A DNA stretch of 64,000 nucleotides from the NCBI GenBank assembly GCA_002197995.1, contig NGZR01000001.1, forward strand, positions 12,791,501 through 12,855,500. Direction: 5' to 3'. The stretch is from Gaeumannomyces sp. JS-464. Its lineage: Eukaryota > Ascomycota > Sordariomycetes > Magnaporthales > Magnaporthaceae. Under the pieces are notes generated by a model. That model was not told the origin of the DNA, made no database searches, and was given only the letters and a program-made list of their open reading frames with translations. Positions within the stretch are counted from its first letter, which is position 1, and every line of letters begins with the position of its first letter. A program made the position numbers and the translations under genes. This document shows positions 34,625-45,780 of this stretch, piece by piece.

Positions 34625-37600
34625 CTACATAACCACCTTGCTCCCGTTTTGCATCCGCATCGGGAAGGATACCATCGGCGACCCGGAACTGCTAGGGCTG
34701 ATGACGTTCAGACCGCCGTCTCCCCCGTAACCGCTGCCGTAGCCGTAGCCGAATCCGTTACTCGACGAAGAGAGAATCGAGTTCATGCTCGCGGTCGAGC
34801 CCGATGCCGATGATGCGAATGTGCCGTGCCGTGACATGGACGGTCCTCCCTGAGACATGAGTGCATCCGCACGCTCAAACACGTTCCCCGTCAGCGCCGC
34901 AGAGAACGAGCCGCTTTGCGGCGTCGCCGGCACTGTTGCCTGAACAGCAGGGCCCAGAGCCGCGCTCTGCGGGGTCATGGGGAGCTGCATGTGGTGGCCA
35001 TGGTGGTGCATGTCGCCGTTCATGCCGCCTCGCCCGTGGCCGCTGGGGTCGTCCACAGGGCTGAAGAGCATGCCGTTGGACTGCGAATTCATCGTGCCGC
35101 CAGACGACGACCGGAGTGAGTAGCCCCAGGGTGAGCGTATGATGAGATCTGTCGTCTCCTGTATGCTTTTCTGGATCGGCCGCAGCCGCACCTTGGTCTC
35201 GGTCGGAAGCGTGAGGGGCTTCTCGAACTCCTTGATTTTTGTCCCAAACTCGGTCCAAGAGTCGACAAAGTTGCGGCACATGGACCAGAAGTCACCTTGG
35301 GTCCGGATCCCAGGCTCCTTAAGCTTGATAGCTGACAGACGCTCCTTCAGCATCTCGGTCTGGCTAATAACAGCGGCGCACTTAGAAATCAGGATCCTCC
35401 ACAGCTGCAGATCACGCGTGTTACGGTGTGCCGCCGCGGTCTGGAGCCAGCTGCCGCACTGGTTGTTGAAGGCAGGCAGGAGACGCATGACAAGGTCCGA
35501 CGACTTCTGCAGCGACAGAAATATGCTCTCGAATGTACGGTCCTCCTCGCTAAACTCGCCCATGAGCCCACGGCTACCCGTCGATGAGAAGGACTCGCCG
35601 GATCGCGGGGTAGCGGACGTGACAATGGTTGCCGTGCGGCCGCTCCCATTGATAAATGCAAAAGGCATATCGGTGGCAACCCTTAGGTTGGTCGGGGCCA
35701 GGTTGGCGCGTGCGGCACTACGCGGAATGCCGCCTGGCCTGTCGACGGTAGGCGTCGCCGAGGTCGAGCCGGACCGCGCTCGGATCGTATTTGTGTTCAC
35801 AGAGCCCCTGCTAGTGACCCTGCGATGACCCTCGTCGGAGCCCACCTGTGACGTCGTAACTCGCAGCTCCGTAATGCTATTATAAAGCTGCATCATCAGC
35901 GTCCGAATGTACCGCGGGTCACCGTTGTCGATAAAGAGGTCGACGTTGCTCGCCAGCAGGGAGCACACATGCGCGTAGGCATTAACCAGCGTGATGCAGG
36001 CTCGTTGCACGTTCTCGTTGTCGAGGTGGGTGCTATACTCGTCGGCCTCATGCCTCTGGATCTCCTGCTCCAGCTCCTCCACGTGAGAGTTGGTGTTGTA
36101 GAAGACGATCTCGAGGCTGGAGCGCTTAGCCGTCCCGTCGCTCGTCAAGCCCATGAGCATCTGGATCATGGGGTGGATCTGGAATATCGAGTAGAGTATC
36201 CCTTTGGCAGCTTCCAATACCGGATCGATAAACTGCGACTCGCGCCTGCGCTCGGGGAGAACCGACAGGCGCCGCACGTAAATCGGCCGCTGGAGGATCG
36301 ACTCGGCGGGGCTCACCGGGGTCTTGCCGTTGGTGATGGGCCCGTTGGTCTGCTGCATGGCCGAGCCGTGGCTAAGACCACGGTAGTGCGAGAAGCGGTT
36401 GTTGGCCTGCGTCTCGTCAAGCGTCCCGAGCTGGCTGGCCTTTTGCACAATCCCCATCCGTCGTGACCGATCACCAGGTCTCTCGCCCCTTGATGCCTGG
36501 AGAAGCGTCTCCGAGTTGCTTCGCACGCGCTCGTTGACGTTTCCGATCGTGAGAGGCATGACACCAGGCTTGCGCGGCGCAGTATTTTGCTGTGAAAGCC
36601 CCCTGTAATGTGACCGTGTCGGAATCGGGGGCGGGCGTCCAAGAGCGGGTGACCTCAGGTCAGGAATGCCGGCACCGTTGACTCTGACTGGGAAACGGCC
36701 GCTGACAACTCGTTTGATAGGGACCCGAGGCGTCTCGGTGCCCTCGCTTGACTCGTCACCGCCCGTGTCGGACTCGGCGCGCATGTTCGTGTTTATCGAC
36801 AAAGCCTTTTGCTTCATGTATTTCTTGATGTGCAGCGTCACCGTTACTTCAGTCACCTCGCTTTCCTTCAGTTGCTCGTTCGGTGGACTGCTCGCCTGCA
36901 CCTGCAGAATCTCTCGGGGCGGGAACTCGATCGGGTTGCCCTCTAGTTTAATCATTTGCAGAGAGTTCATATCGGCGAGGCAGAGCGGTAGTTCTTTGAT
37001 GCGATTCTTCTGTACCGCAAACACCTTCAAGGACGTGAGTTTGACTATCTCGGAGGGGAGGGATTGAAGCTTGTTCCGGCCCAAATCTAGGATTTCGAGG
37101 CTCTTGAGGTCGCATAGCTGTTGTCGACAAAGCAGACGTTAGAATCAGCACTAGGCCAGGCGTCAACACGTGATGCAGAACGAAGCGGAGCCTGTGCTTT
37201 ACCGGTAGTGGAAACTCTCTCAACTCGTTGTTCCTGACGTTGAGATATCGTAGCGTCGAGCACTCGGAGAATCTAGCGGGAAACGACTGGATCTTGTTGT
37301 GGGAGAGGGCGAGTCTGGAGAACATGAGATTGAAAGATCAGAAGGGCGTCCCAACGGCAGGCAGACGTGTAGAAGAAGGGGATGGTAATATACCTCTCCA
37401 GCTCGTGCTTGATCACATCGACAACCTCGTCGGGGAGGTCCTGGATGTTCTTATGACTGAGGTTGATGGTGATGCCAGGCTTCAGCTCGTTGCTAACGCC
37501 GCTTGCCTCGGCGGCCTGGGATTCGTGGTCCTTGAGGGCTTCGGCCATGGCCTTGCGTGCCATGGTGATGACCTGGGCGGCGGAGACTGGGGCTGTGGTC

Positions 37601-37770
37601 GAGAGGGACGAGCTGAAAGGCACGGCACGAATGCCCGCTATTGAGGTTGGGATGGGCGGCACCCCAGGGACGTTATTCAGCGAGCCGCCCGAGGCTGCAG
37701 CGGCTCTTCGTCCTTGGGCTGGGTTTTCCGGAAGGCCCCTTCCGGGCGCGATGGGCCTTTCGCGCTCCAT
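34625..37770 (-). CDS. sog2: Sog2, leucine-rich repeat protein of the RAM network
   Basis: This 993-residue protein is required for the RAM/MOR pathway, in which Sog2 binds the Hym1/MO25-type scaffold of the Cbk1/COT1 kinase in polarised growth and cell separation. There are three exons: 37770-37394, 37314-37203 and 37117-34625, with phases 2 and 0. Leucine-rich repeats run from about residue 110 to 230 (INLSHKNIQDLP, LALSHNKIQSFPARFSECST, LRYLNVRNNELREFPLP, LEILDLGRNKLQSLPSEIV, VFAVQKNRIKELP). The C-terminal SOG2 domain includes MIQMLMGLTSDGTAKRSSLE, IVFYNTNSHVEELEQEIQRH and NQCGSWLQTAAAHRNTRDLQ. Ser/Thr-rich linkers lie between. The tail is Gly/Ser/Tyr-rich. No frameshift is seen across 3.1 kb. 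Confidence 0.93.
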
Positions 37771-38650
37771 GTCTGAGGATCGCGAGGTCGGGTCTGTCTA
37801 TGGCCAGCTCCCGGGCTCTGGATGGGCGAGCGAGCCCTTGATGGGCGTTTGGGGGCAGGGAGGACGATGATGCGGAGCCGAGACGGGTCGAAGGGGGTTT
37901 GTTTCGACGATGAGGTTTTCTGAAGCTCTGCCGTGCTGGAACGGAGGCGCGGCGGGGAGCAGGAATAGGAATTATGTGGTAGTGCCAAAAAGCCGGCGAG
38001 CCGGTGGATTCAGGCCAATTGAGCCGTGTGCGATCTGACGCTGGATAAAACTCGCGAGATCGTCATGGCATGGAGGAGGGCGAGCGGGTAGCAGTAGGGA
38101 CTGGAGGGTTGCACCAGGCGCAGACGAAGTCGGGTCAGGAATCGGCTTTGTTGTTTGCCTGGGCTGCGATGGAGTTGAGGACGGTGACTGTCTGGTGTAG
38201 CCGATCTCAATGGGCGCCCGACCAGTTCCAAGCACCAGTGCTGCTTGAGCGTTGAAATGTGCGGGTCGGAGCGTCCACCCGGCGTGCACCAAGCAGTGGT
38301 GGATGGGGTCAGCGGTGGCTGCGGCAGGCTCTGCAGCGGGCGTCTTGCTGCATCACAGCACAGAAGGCGTGCTGGACTGAGGCGAGATTGAAATCCAACA
38401 GAGGCTCGCCAAGGCGGCCAACTCAAATATAAAATGCCAAAAAGAAAAGAAGCAACAGTCACGATGCTACACAGTACTCAGTCCTGCCAAGACAGGCCGG
38501 TTGGAAAATCAAAGAATGGAAAATAAAAATGGACGGCAGAAAAGGAAGAAAAATTGAAACAAACAAAACTCTACAGCCTCGCAAGCCCGGAAAATCTCCT
38601 GTGCGCTCTGTCATAACCGTTTTAGCTACCCCCTGTTCTTATTATTTATT

Positions 38651-38686
<36 letters not shown>

Positions 38687-40365
38687 CCCCGCCCTATTTC
38701 ATTGTTTTCATCCTTCCCCTTCTCGCCTCTTGTGATCAAACCCGTCTGGAAACTGGCGGTCGCGGCGGTGCTGAAGCTGGGGCGCCAAGCGAAAAAGGGG
38801 TCAGTCGGCCTCCCTCCTTTTTTAGGTGGACGCTCCAGCCGCCTGGGCCCGCCTGGGCAGCACCAGCCCATGATTCGACGCTTCCATGCCAGACCCTGGC
38901 GGGCAGCGGGCGGTATGTGCAACAGGGAACCACAAATGGGCGGGCGAAGCACGCCCGGCCAGCGTGGGTATGCGGCAACGCCGCTCGACTGCAAAAGTGG
39001 GGATGTCGCCGTCGCCACCAGACTGGGTGCTGCTGCAGTTCGGCGACTGGACGACTCCTGGACCCCTTATAGCGTGCCGCACACCTGCAAGGAACCGAGC
39101 ACTGGCAACGACGTGCCGCGTGGTGGACCAAGTCTGATGCCATCACCGCCTGCGCGGCGTCGCTCCGCCGCTCCCGGGCAGGCTGCTGCTGCACACCGAC
39201 TAAAAGCCATCTGTCCTACATAGGACGGATCCGTAATCTGGCACGTCTGGACGTGTGTTTCCCCCCGGCCAAGAGAGAAGCCCCTCGCAAGCTCGTCTAT
39301 TTCTGTTGGTCGCCTGGGGCTGTTGTCGTCTCCGCCCTCGCAAGTCAAGCCTTGCAGTCTGGTGTCGCGTCGCGGGTCGAGCGCCATGGACGGCCCTTGC
39401 ACTTCCAGAAAGCTCAGTCATCTATGCTCGGGTATACCGCTGTTGACTTGCTCGCACGATGCAGAGTAGGCGTGACGGCGCGAACAAGCGTTCCCCTTCT
39501 CCTTCAGCCTCCCTGTGCGGGGAATCCAGTCCAACACTTAGGCCAACACCGGAACTCGGAAGCTTGTCGATGCGTTGGCACAGAAAATATACACCAAACA
39601 GCGCACGAGTAGGCGTGTCGTCCGTGGTCGAGTCACATCGACATTGCTGTTTTCAATGGCTTTTATTATACAGCTCGTGGTCAGCAGCCGATGGCGCAAG
39701 GGTTCCCGGGTCACAGAGCCGCAATGCATGCAGCACATTCCAGTCTGTGATGTCAGCGAAACCGCCGCGCATCGTCGACGGAAAGTCGGAGGGCTCGAGA
39801 CTGGATCGCTCTAGAGTGGCCGACGATTTCAGAGATTCCCAAGTTGTTAGTCAGGCCGCCAAAAAGCCGCCTGGACGGACGCTCTCGCAAGTTCTTGGGC
39901 CCCAAGTATCAAAGGCGGATGAAAGGCGCCACTGGGCCTGCCCCGTCAATTGTCGTCCTCGCGCCCTCCCAACCCGGCTGTTTCCATGATCGACCTCAAG
40001 TCTCCGGGGCTCCATACAACTTACCACTCTCCCTCGGAGTCCTAGCCACGGCGCCCAAATAAACACATGTATGCACTTCTAATGGCGCTAATTGAATGGA
40101 CCCCTTACTCAAACTCATCCTATAGGTTAGGTTCTTTTCCTATTTCCTATCACTATATTTCTATTTCATGTGGGTTTTTTTTTCTTTGTACTTTTTTTTG
40201 TACTTTTCCTCGCTGTTTTAGCCTTCCCCGCCGTGGAGAACCTGCTGCACCCGCCGTGCTCAATCAAGCGCACAAGTAAGGACTTTCTCCACCAGCCGCA
40301 TCTCCTCCCTTCGTTGCAACCTATCTGGAAGAAAACATCTCCCCGCATTTTCCAGGACGTCGAAT
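37771..40365. other. Intergenic region upstream of SOG2
   Basis: This 2.6 kb includes the SOG2 promoter and leader, a 34-T run at 38653-38686, and many overlapping short frames (up to 176 codons at 39459-39989) without recognisable content. Near 40275-40354 a GTAAGG...CCAG pair looks like an intron leading into the pseudogene at 40366. Confidence 0.45.
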
Positions 40366-40548
40366 CAATCCACTCCCGACATTGCGCGAACTCTCCAGGG
40401 AATCCTTCAGAAGCTCGAGGAGATACAGGCTGCTACGGCCGAGACACAGGCTGCTGTGGCCGAGGGATTCTCCGCGACTTAGAATGAGATTTAGGCTCTG
40501 AGAACATCGTCGGGCCGTCACACGAGTACCCTTGAGAACTTTCGGTAA
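40366..40548 (+). pseudogene. Helical protein fragment with RIP-like stop codons
   Basis: One frame reads a charged helical segment, IARTLQGILQKLEEIQAATA then ETQAAVAEGFSAT, followed by TAG, NEI, TAG, and ALRTSSGRHTSTLENFR. Both internal stops (40480 and 40492) sit where CAG would restore the helix, which is the change RIP makes. Candidate splice signals precede it. I do not know the family. The C-terminal continuation cannot be followed past the TAA at 40546. Confidence 0.5.
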
Positions 40549-41641
40549 ATCGATTCTATTCGGTATGCACACACATACACATTAATTCCAAACGCGATAA
40601 AATGGTGATCTATAATTTAGCGGTCATAATGCCCTCATTTTCACGCTAAACAGCCGAATCACCACGCCCAATCAACAGCCTAGGGCGATGTAAAGCATCT
40701 TTACCAACTTGCCAATTATTTTCCAACGCGACGCTGTTTAATAAGTGTTTGCGTTTTAAGATTTCAGATGTTTTTTCGTCCTTTAGATAAAATGACAGCA
40801 CGAGCTGCTCCTTGTCTAGTCCCTCGGCTAGGCTTTCGCCGTCGTGAACCTGGTGGTATGAATCTTCACAGTATGGGGGGAGGGACAAGTTGGACGGGAA
40901 GAAAATGGCAGGACGGAGGGGGGAAGCGCACAGAAAATCATCATGCGGTGAGGTAAATAGGAGATAGGTAGACAATCCTTTCGGCCCCCCTTCACCTGGG
41001 CGGCGTTAGAGTCCCAGTCCACGTGATAGGCCCGCTCAGATAAATCCGGGTGCTTGGAGCAGCAGAAGAACCAGAAACGAGAGAAACAAACCATGGGTGG
41101 CAGAGCTGTTGTTTCGCCAGCCGGGCTGTTTCAGAGCCGCCCTTCGGCGATGGATTGGTCTCTACATGTTTGTTTGTCTGCGTGGATTGTTTGAGCGTCG
41201 CGCGAATTGCTCAAAATCGTCACGACAACCTCCCCACCAAGGGACCGTCTGCTTGCATCCGAACAATACCATGCACCCGTCATCTGGCCCGAACACTACT
41301 GCGACGGACCCGAGGCTCTTCACTCCGCTCCCTAGGGCCCAAGCACAGCGAGCGCACGAACACGGCTGCGTGTGCATCTGATGGTTTGGATGGACGCGCA
41401 AGGTTGATCTGTTGCTACACTGCATTCGTTGGCAGGCCGAGCGGACTCCCGCCATGCCTCCCCTCGCAAGGACGAGCTCTTGCACCGACATCGATTTTAC
41501 GTTGAAGCGGCAATTCAAGAAACCAGCCTTCAGGTACCCAGCAGAATCGCTGCACACCTCTCTCTCTACTCACTTGCCTTCCATGGCGAGCTTGCTGAAT
41601 ACGCGGATGCTGACATCTGGTGTACCCGAGGCTGAAGACCC
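40549..41641. other. Region between pseudogene fragment and RecQ-like gene
   Basis: The first 250 bp are AT-rich and may continue the decayed fragment. A minus-strand frame (40646-40975, ending RPRLLIGRGDSAV) is open but unrecognised. From about 41430 a plus frame ending ELAEYADADIWCTRG and TGA runs directly into the RecQ-like frame and may be its damaged N-terminal part. Confidence 0.4.
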
Positions 41642-43209
41642 TTTCAGAGGGAAATCATAGTGGCCGCACTCGAGAGGCATGATGTGTTTTCCAGGCCGCC
41701 ACATCCTTCGGGAAAAGCTTATGCTTCCAACTTCCGGCGGTAATAGACCAGGGGAGTAAGTACTGCTCCGCATACTGGCTTCGGATCAAAGCGATCACAG
41801 CTGTCTTTTGACAAATACAGTTAACTGACTGCTCTTCCCGCGTGATATGATAGTCACGATTGTGATATCACCGCTACTCAGTCTTATGGTGTGTGCCAAG
41901 GGCTCAAAACCTGCCGCAACGTGCCGCCTGCGTTGTACGATTCAAAGATTTGAAGGCGGCGCTGCTGAACCAACGAACTACAGATGAACCAGGTCGAGGC
42001 ACTCAAGGCCGCCAATGTAGACGCCAGGGCGCTGAACAGCAACACTCCCCAGGAGGAGAAGGAGCATATCTACCGGGACCTCGCGTCTGGCCATCCACGA
42101 ACCAGACTGCTCTACGTAACGCCGGAGCTCTGCTCAACCGAGTACTTCCGCAACAAGCTCCAGTTAGTGTACGAACAGCAAGAGTTGGCCCGCGTCGCCG
42201 TCGATGAGGCTCATTGCATTTCTGAGTGGGGTCATGACTTCCGAAAGGATTTCAAGCGCCTTTCTTGGTTCCGCGAGGCGTTCCCGGATGTACCCATCAT
42301 GTGCCTTACGGCAACAGCCAACGAGCAGGTCCGCTGCGACGTTTTGGCCACACTGGGCCTCCTGGGGGGTAGCGATCCGGACAGGCTGAAGACTTTTTCC
42401 ACCACAGCGTATCGCCCAAACCTCCACATCGAGGTCCGTTTCACCAGCGACGAGGCGAACGACCGCTTCGACAACTTTGTCACCTGGCTCCGGGAAGTGC
42501 ATGAGCGCAGGAAGGAGGGTGAGCGGCGGCAGGAGCTGGACGCGCTTGGCGAGCGCTTCGATGGTGTCTCTGGCATTATCTACACCATCAGCCGGGCGAG
42601 TGCGAATCGCTGGCCGCGGCATTGCGCGAGGAAGGGATAGGCGCGCGGCCCTTCCACGCAAAGTTGACCAAAGAGGCCAAGGAGGCGACGTTGGCTCGCT
42701 GGATCGCTGGTAAGCCCGGCTACGACGTCATCGTGGCCACGACGGCGTTCGGAATGGGCATCGACAAGGACAACGTGCGCTTCGTCGTCCACTGGCGCCT
42801 TCCAAAGTCCTTTGAGGGCTACTATCAGGAGGCGGGTCGGGCAGGCCGTGACGGCAGGGCTTCGTACTGTTTCCTATACTATAGCCGTGAGGACCGCGAC
42901 CGCACCTTGAGTCTTCTGGCTCGCGGCGACAGCTCCAGTTCGTCGTCATCCGCTGGGAACAGGGCGGCCCGCATCCAGAGCTTCCAGCGCCTCGTAGCCT
43001 ACTGTGAGGATACCAGCGGATGTCGGCACGCGGCGCTGTGTAGATACTTCGGAGAGGATACACCGCCGGCTTGCGACTTTGCCTGCGATTGGCACAAGGA
43101 TCCGCAAGGCCTGAGGGAGAGGATGAGACTTGGGCTCGCGAGCGAGGAGTACGTGAGCACGCAGCGGGAGGAGGGCAGGTATGACGGATACCAGGACGAA
43201 TATGATTAG
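41642..43209 (+). CDS. RecQ-family DNA helicase, short form, 5' end damaged
   Basis: This looks like an ATP-dependent 3'-5' DNA helicase. Exons fitted by phase are 41642-41755, 41854-41888 and 41984-43209. They join FQREIIVAALERHDVF, the Walker A region QAATSFGKSLCFQLPAVIDQ, GITIVISPLLSLM and NQVEALKAANVDARALN. The DEAH box is in AVDEAHCISEWGHDFRKDF, motif III in CLTATAN, and motifs V and VI in TTAFGMGIDKDNVRFVVHWR and YYQEAGRAGRDGR. A zinc-binding tail follows, but its last expected cysteine reads as histidine (CDFACDWHKDP). Single missing bases near 41689 and in GGG at 42594-42596 break the frame. A TGA at 41633 cuts off the putative upstream part, so the true start is unknown. It could be a pseudogene or a functional gene with sequence errors. 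It converges on CCE1. Confidence 0.65.
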
Positions 43210-43574
43210 CCACATACTTTCCGTAGGAGGCATGTTCAGCTGGGTGGACATCCGTTCATAGAAGGTATCGGTGCCCATCGTTTGTGTTCATAATAAATCC
43301 CACGTCTCATGTTTTACCGCTCTCTGGTTTTACGAGAGGCTGTTACCCGAAACACTGTCTGACATGTAAATCTCTTTTCCGATCTGACATAACCCATTCG
43401 ATGTCACATATAGACGGATACATCTAAATACCATACAAATCTTGGGAAGGCCTATGTAGGATGTAGTAGACTTTTTAACGTGACCGAGCTTGTGATGAAA
43501 TGGACGGGTATCATGGAAAATACAAACACGCCGTTTACTGATATCCGGGAAAACTCTGACGGTGGTCTTGAATT
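43210..43574. other. Convergent intergenic region, RecQ-like / CCE1
   Basis: These 365 bp are AT-richer than the neighbouring genes and lie between converging stops. I see nothing else in them. Confidence 0.5.
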
Positions 43575-44750
43575 TCATATGAGCTGCTCAAGAATCTCCT
43601 TTGTTCCGTCCTGAGCGAATTTTGTTCTCGTTTCCTGCCAGCAAGACCATGCGGCGCCTTGTATGACGCAGTCCGTGAGGTCGTCCAGTTTCTTGGCCTG
43701 CACCTCGGGCGCTTTTGTGTCATTATTATCATCATCGCCAAGACCGTTCTTGGTCTTGGTCCTCCTTGTCTTGGTTTCTTCTTTGACTGGTCGCCACTTT
43801 TGGCGAAATATGGCTGCCGTGCGCTCAGCCTCTGGGCTTCCTATAGTTACGCTCGCGCCAGTCGCACCACCATCATCTCCACAGATCCATCCGCCTAGGA
43901 GGTCGATCTTCATCTTCTTGAGCATCCTTGCTGGAATCCGCTTGCCCAGTTCGGGCGCCTTCTTCGCGTCCGCACTCCCCTTCATTTCCGCACTACCGGC
44001 TGCTGCAGCGGAATCGAAAAAGTGACTCGACGAGCGGAGCGGGTTGACAGCCTCGACGACGCCGTCCCATAGCCCGTGCCGGCGGAGGGTGGCCAGGACG
44101 GCGTGCAGCATTGCCTCGAGCGCGTTAACGCGTAGCGTCCACTCCTGAACCATGGGGCCATTGTTGGACCGGTAGCGCTGCTGCTCGATCAATATGCGGG
44201 TCGGCCGCAGCGGTGGCGGCAGCAGAAGGTGTTGCTGCACGATGTCCACCGCGACGGCGCTCAGGCCCGCCTTGGAGCCGTAGTCCAGCTCGCCGGCCTT
44301 GGCGCCGACCGCTATCAGATCGAGGACCTCCCACGAGTAGAGGGTGAGCGCAGGGCCGGGGAGCTTTTCCATGGAGCCGGCCGTGGGGCTTGATGGTGGT
44401 GTTGGTGATGATGCATCGGAAGCGGTAGATTTCTTGGCGCTGGCGCGGGTCCCCCGGCGCTTCGGCGCCGTTGTGGCGGGCGCATCTCCGGAAGCCGCAG
44501 CACCTGTAGGGCTACCCCCTAGGGTAAAGTGGCAGAAGGCGAAGTTACGCAGACCCATGTCGATGCTGAGAACGCGTTCGCCCGGCGGGGCCGGCTTGTG
44601 GGCTTCCAGGGCGGAAACGAGGCGGGCGGCGAGATGGCTTTTGGTGCCCGACTTTGCGATGCCGCAGACATGGGCGATCTGTTGAAGCTGAACAAGCGAC
44701 AGCGGCTTGTTGCGGGCCGGCAAGGCACGGGCGAGCGATGCGCGAGACAT
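43575..44750 (-). CDS. cce1: Mitochondrial Holliday-junction resolvase Cce1/Ydc2
   Basis: This is a cruciform-cutting endonuclease that resolves recombination junctions in mitochondrial DNA. It is a single exon of 391 residues. An N-terminal SAP-like helix pair (LSLVQLQQIAHVCGIAKSGT) is followed by the RNase H-like core. Expected acidic metal ligands are in VLSIDMGLRNFAFCHF, ILIEQQRYRSNNGP and KLDDLTDCVIQGAAW. A Ser/Thr/Pro/Lys-rich insert of about 60 residues follows the first strand. The start is the ATG at 44750 (MSRASLARALPARNK), whose Arg-rich, acid-free beginning suits a mitochondrial presequence. The frame is open to 44912, but the extra residues do not look conserved. The gene is divergent from GLR1. 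Confidence 0.9.
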   Translation of the reverse strand: MSRASLARALPARNKPLSLVQLQQIAHVCGIAKSGTKSHLAARLVSALEAHKPAPPGERVLSIDMGLRNFAFCHFTLGGSPTGAAASGDAPATTAPKRRGTRASAKKSTASDASSPTPPSSPTAGSMEKLPGPALTLYSWEVLDLIAVGAKAGELDYGSKAGLSAVAVDIVQQHLLLPPPLRPTRILIEQQRYRSNNGPMVQEWTLRVNALEAMLHAVLATLRRHGLWDGVVEAVNPLRSSSHFFDSAAAAGSAEMKGSADAKKAPELGKRIPARMLKKMKIDLLGGWICGDDGGATGASVTIGSPEAERTAAIFRQKWRPVKEETKTRRTKTKNGLGDDDNNDTKAPEVQAKKLDDLTDCVIQGAAWSCWQETRTKFAQDGTKEILEQLI

Positions 44751-45780
44751 GATGATCAAGTTATCTACGGAACCACCATGTGCGCGCCTGGGGCTTCGTC
44801 GCCAGACCTTCGTGAGTACTGGCAACAGTCGGCTTAGCCCGATAGAGTAGAAGTCGGTATCATTTTTTGGGGCAGCATAGCCTGTGTTATCCAAACTAAG
44901 CCCCTTTTTCATTTATGCTGTCGCGATTTGGTTTGCTGGATCGATCGGCTCCCGTCACCCCAACTTTTTTTTTTCGATATGGGACCGTGCACGGTTTCGC
45001 TCCCCACTTCTTTGTTCGAGAAGAATTCCATCCATGACAGCCCGCCCAGGCGGTTCATCTCCAGGATCGTCGAATCCAGCGCAAAAACGTCACCTGTACC
45101 GCGCGTATTGGTACATACACAGTACTGGCATGCGCGAGTGGTTCTCGAGACTACTCGGGAGGAGGCCTGTCATCGACGCCGACCGCAAAGGACAAGACGA
45201 GAACTGCATATGTAGGTAATTCTCCGACGGCCCCGGCTCTCGCCGATCGGTGCCGGATTACCATCGAATGTTGGATTTGTCAAGTAGTGGGTGTTCTGGG
45301 TCCAGCCAGCCTGGAGTCTCCAAACGAGGCGGCTTTCGGCGCCGATTCCAAATCCCCAAATCCCGTGAATCGCAAAAAAGTTGTTGCTGACAAAAACCCG
45401 CACAGTCGCTCAAGGTAAATGGCTTCATTCTAGACCCCTATTGCATCAGCGGTTTGTCGGCCCCGGTGTAGATAAAAGATTCCAAACTCGCCTTCTTCGT
45501 TTAGTCGAGTCTCTGCGTCATTGCTTGACACCAAGTGGAAGATCCATAGCTGGCGCGAGCTCGCCAAAGTCAATCCGGGAGAGTGGTGTTCCACTGCATT
45601 GGCGCGGGAACAACGAACCCACAATCAAATAGACCAGGTGCTGTAGCCAACCTAGTGCCCCGCGCCCTGCGTCATTGGGACACCTCGGGCCTTCCGTACA
45701 ACCCACAGCGGGCAGCTTATATAGGCCGGCACGCAGGCGCATCGCTGTCTCTTGGATCCTGCCCCCTCCTGCAATCCCAC
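44751..45780. promoter_or_regulatory. Divergent promoter region, CCE1 / GLR1
   Basis: This is a 1.0-kb head-to-head interval between two genes with mitochondrial products. A frame of 111 codons at 44884-45219 has no recognisable content. The GLR1 side has a clear TATA element. Confidence 0.5.
45718..45723 (+). promoter_or_regulatory. TATA box of GLR1
   Basis: A TATATA motif lies 58 bp before the first GLR1 ATG, so transcripts starting about 30 bp downstream would include both candidate start codons. Confidence 0.45.

Noticed and set aside
39459..39989. A 176-codon plus-strand frame upstream of the RecQ-like gene
   Set aside because: No recognisable motif, no splice-linked extension, and several overlapping frames of similar length exist on both strands.
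44884..45219. A 111-codon frame in the CCE1/GLR1 promoter region
   Set aside because: No family similarity, and it lies inside a shared divergent promoter.
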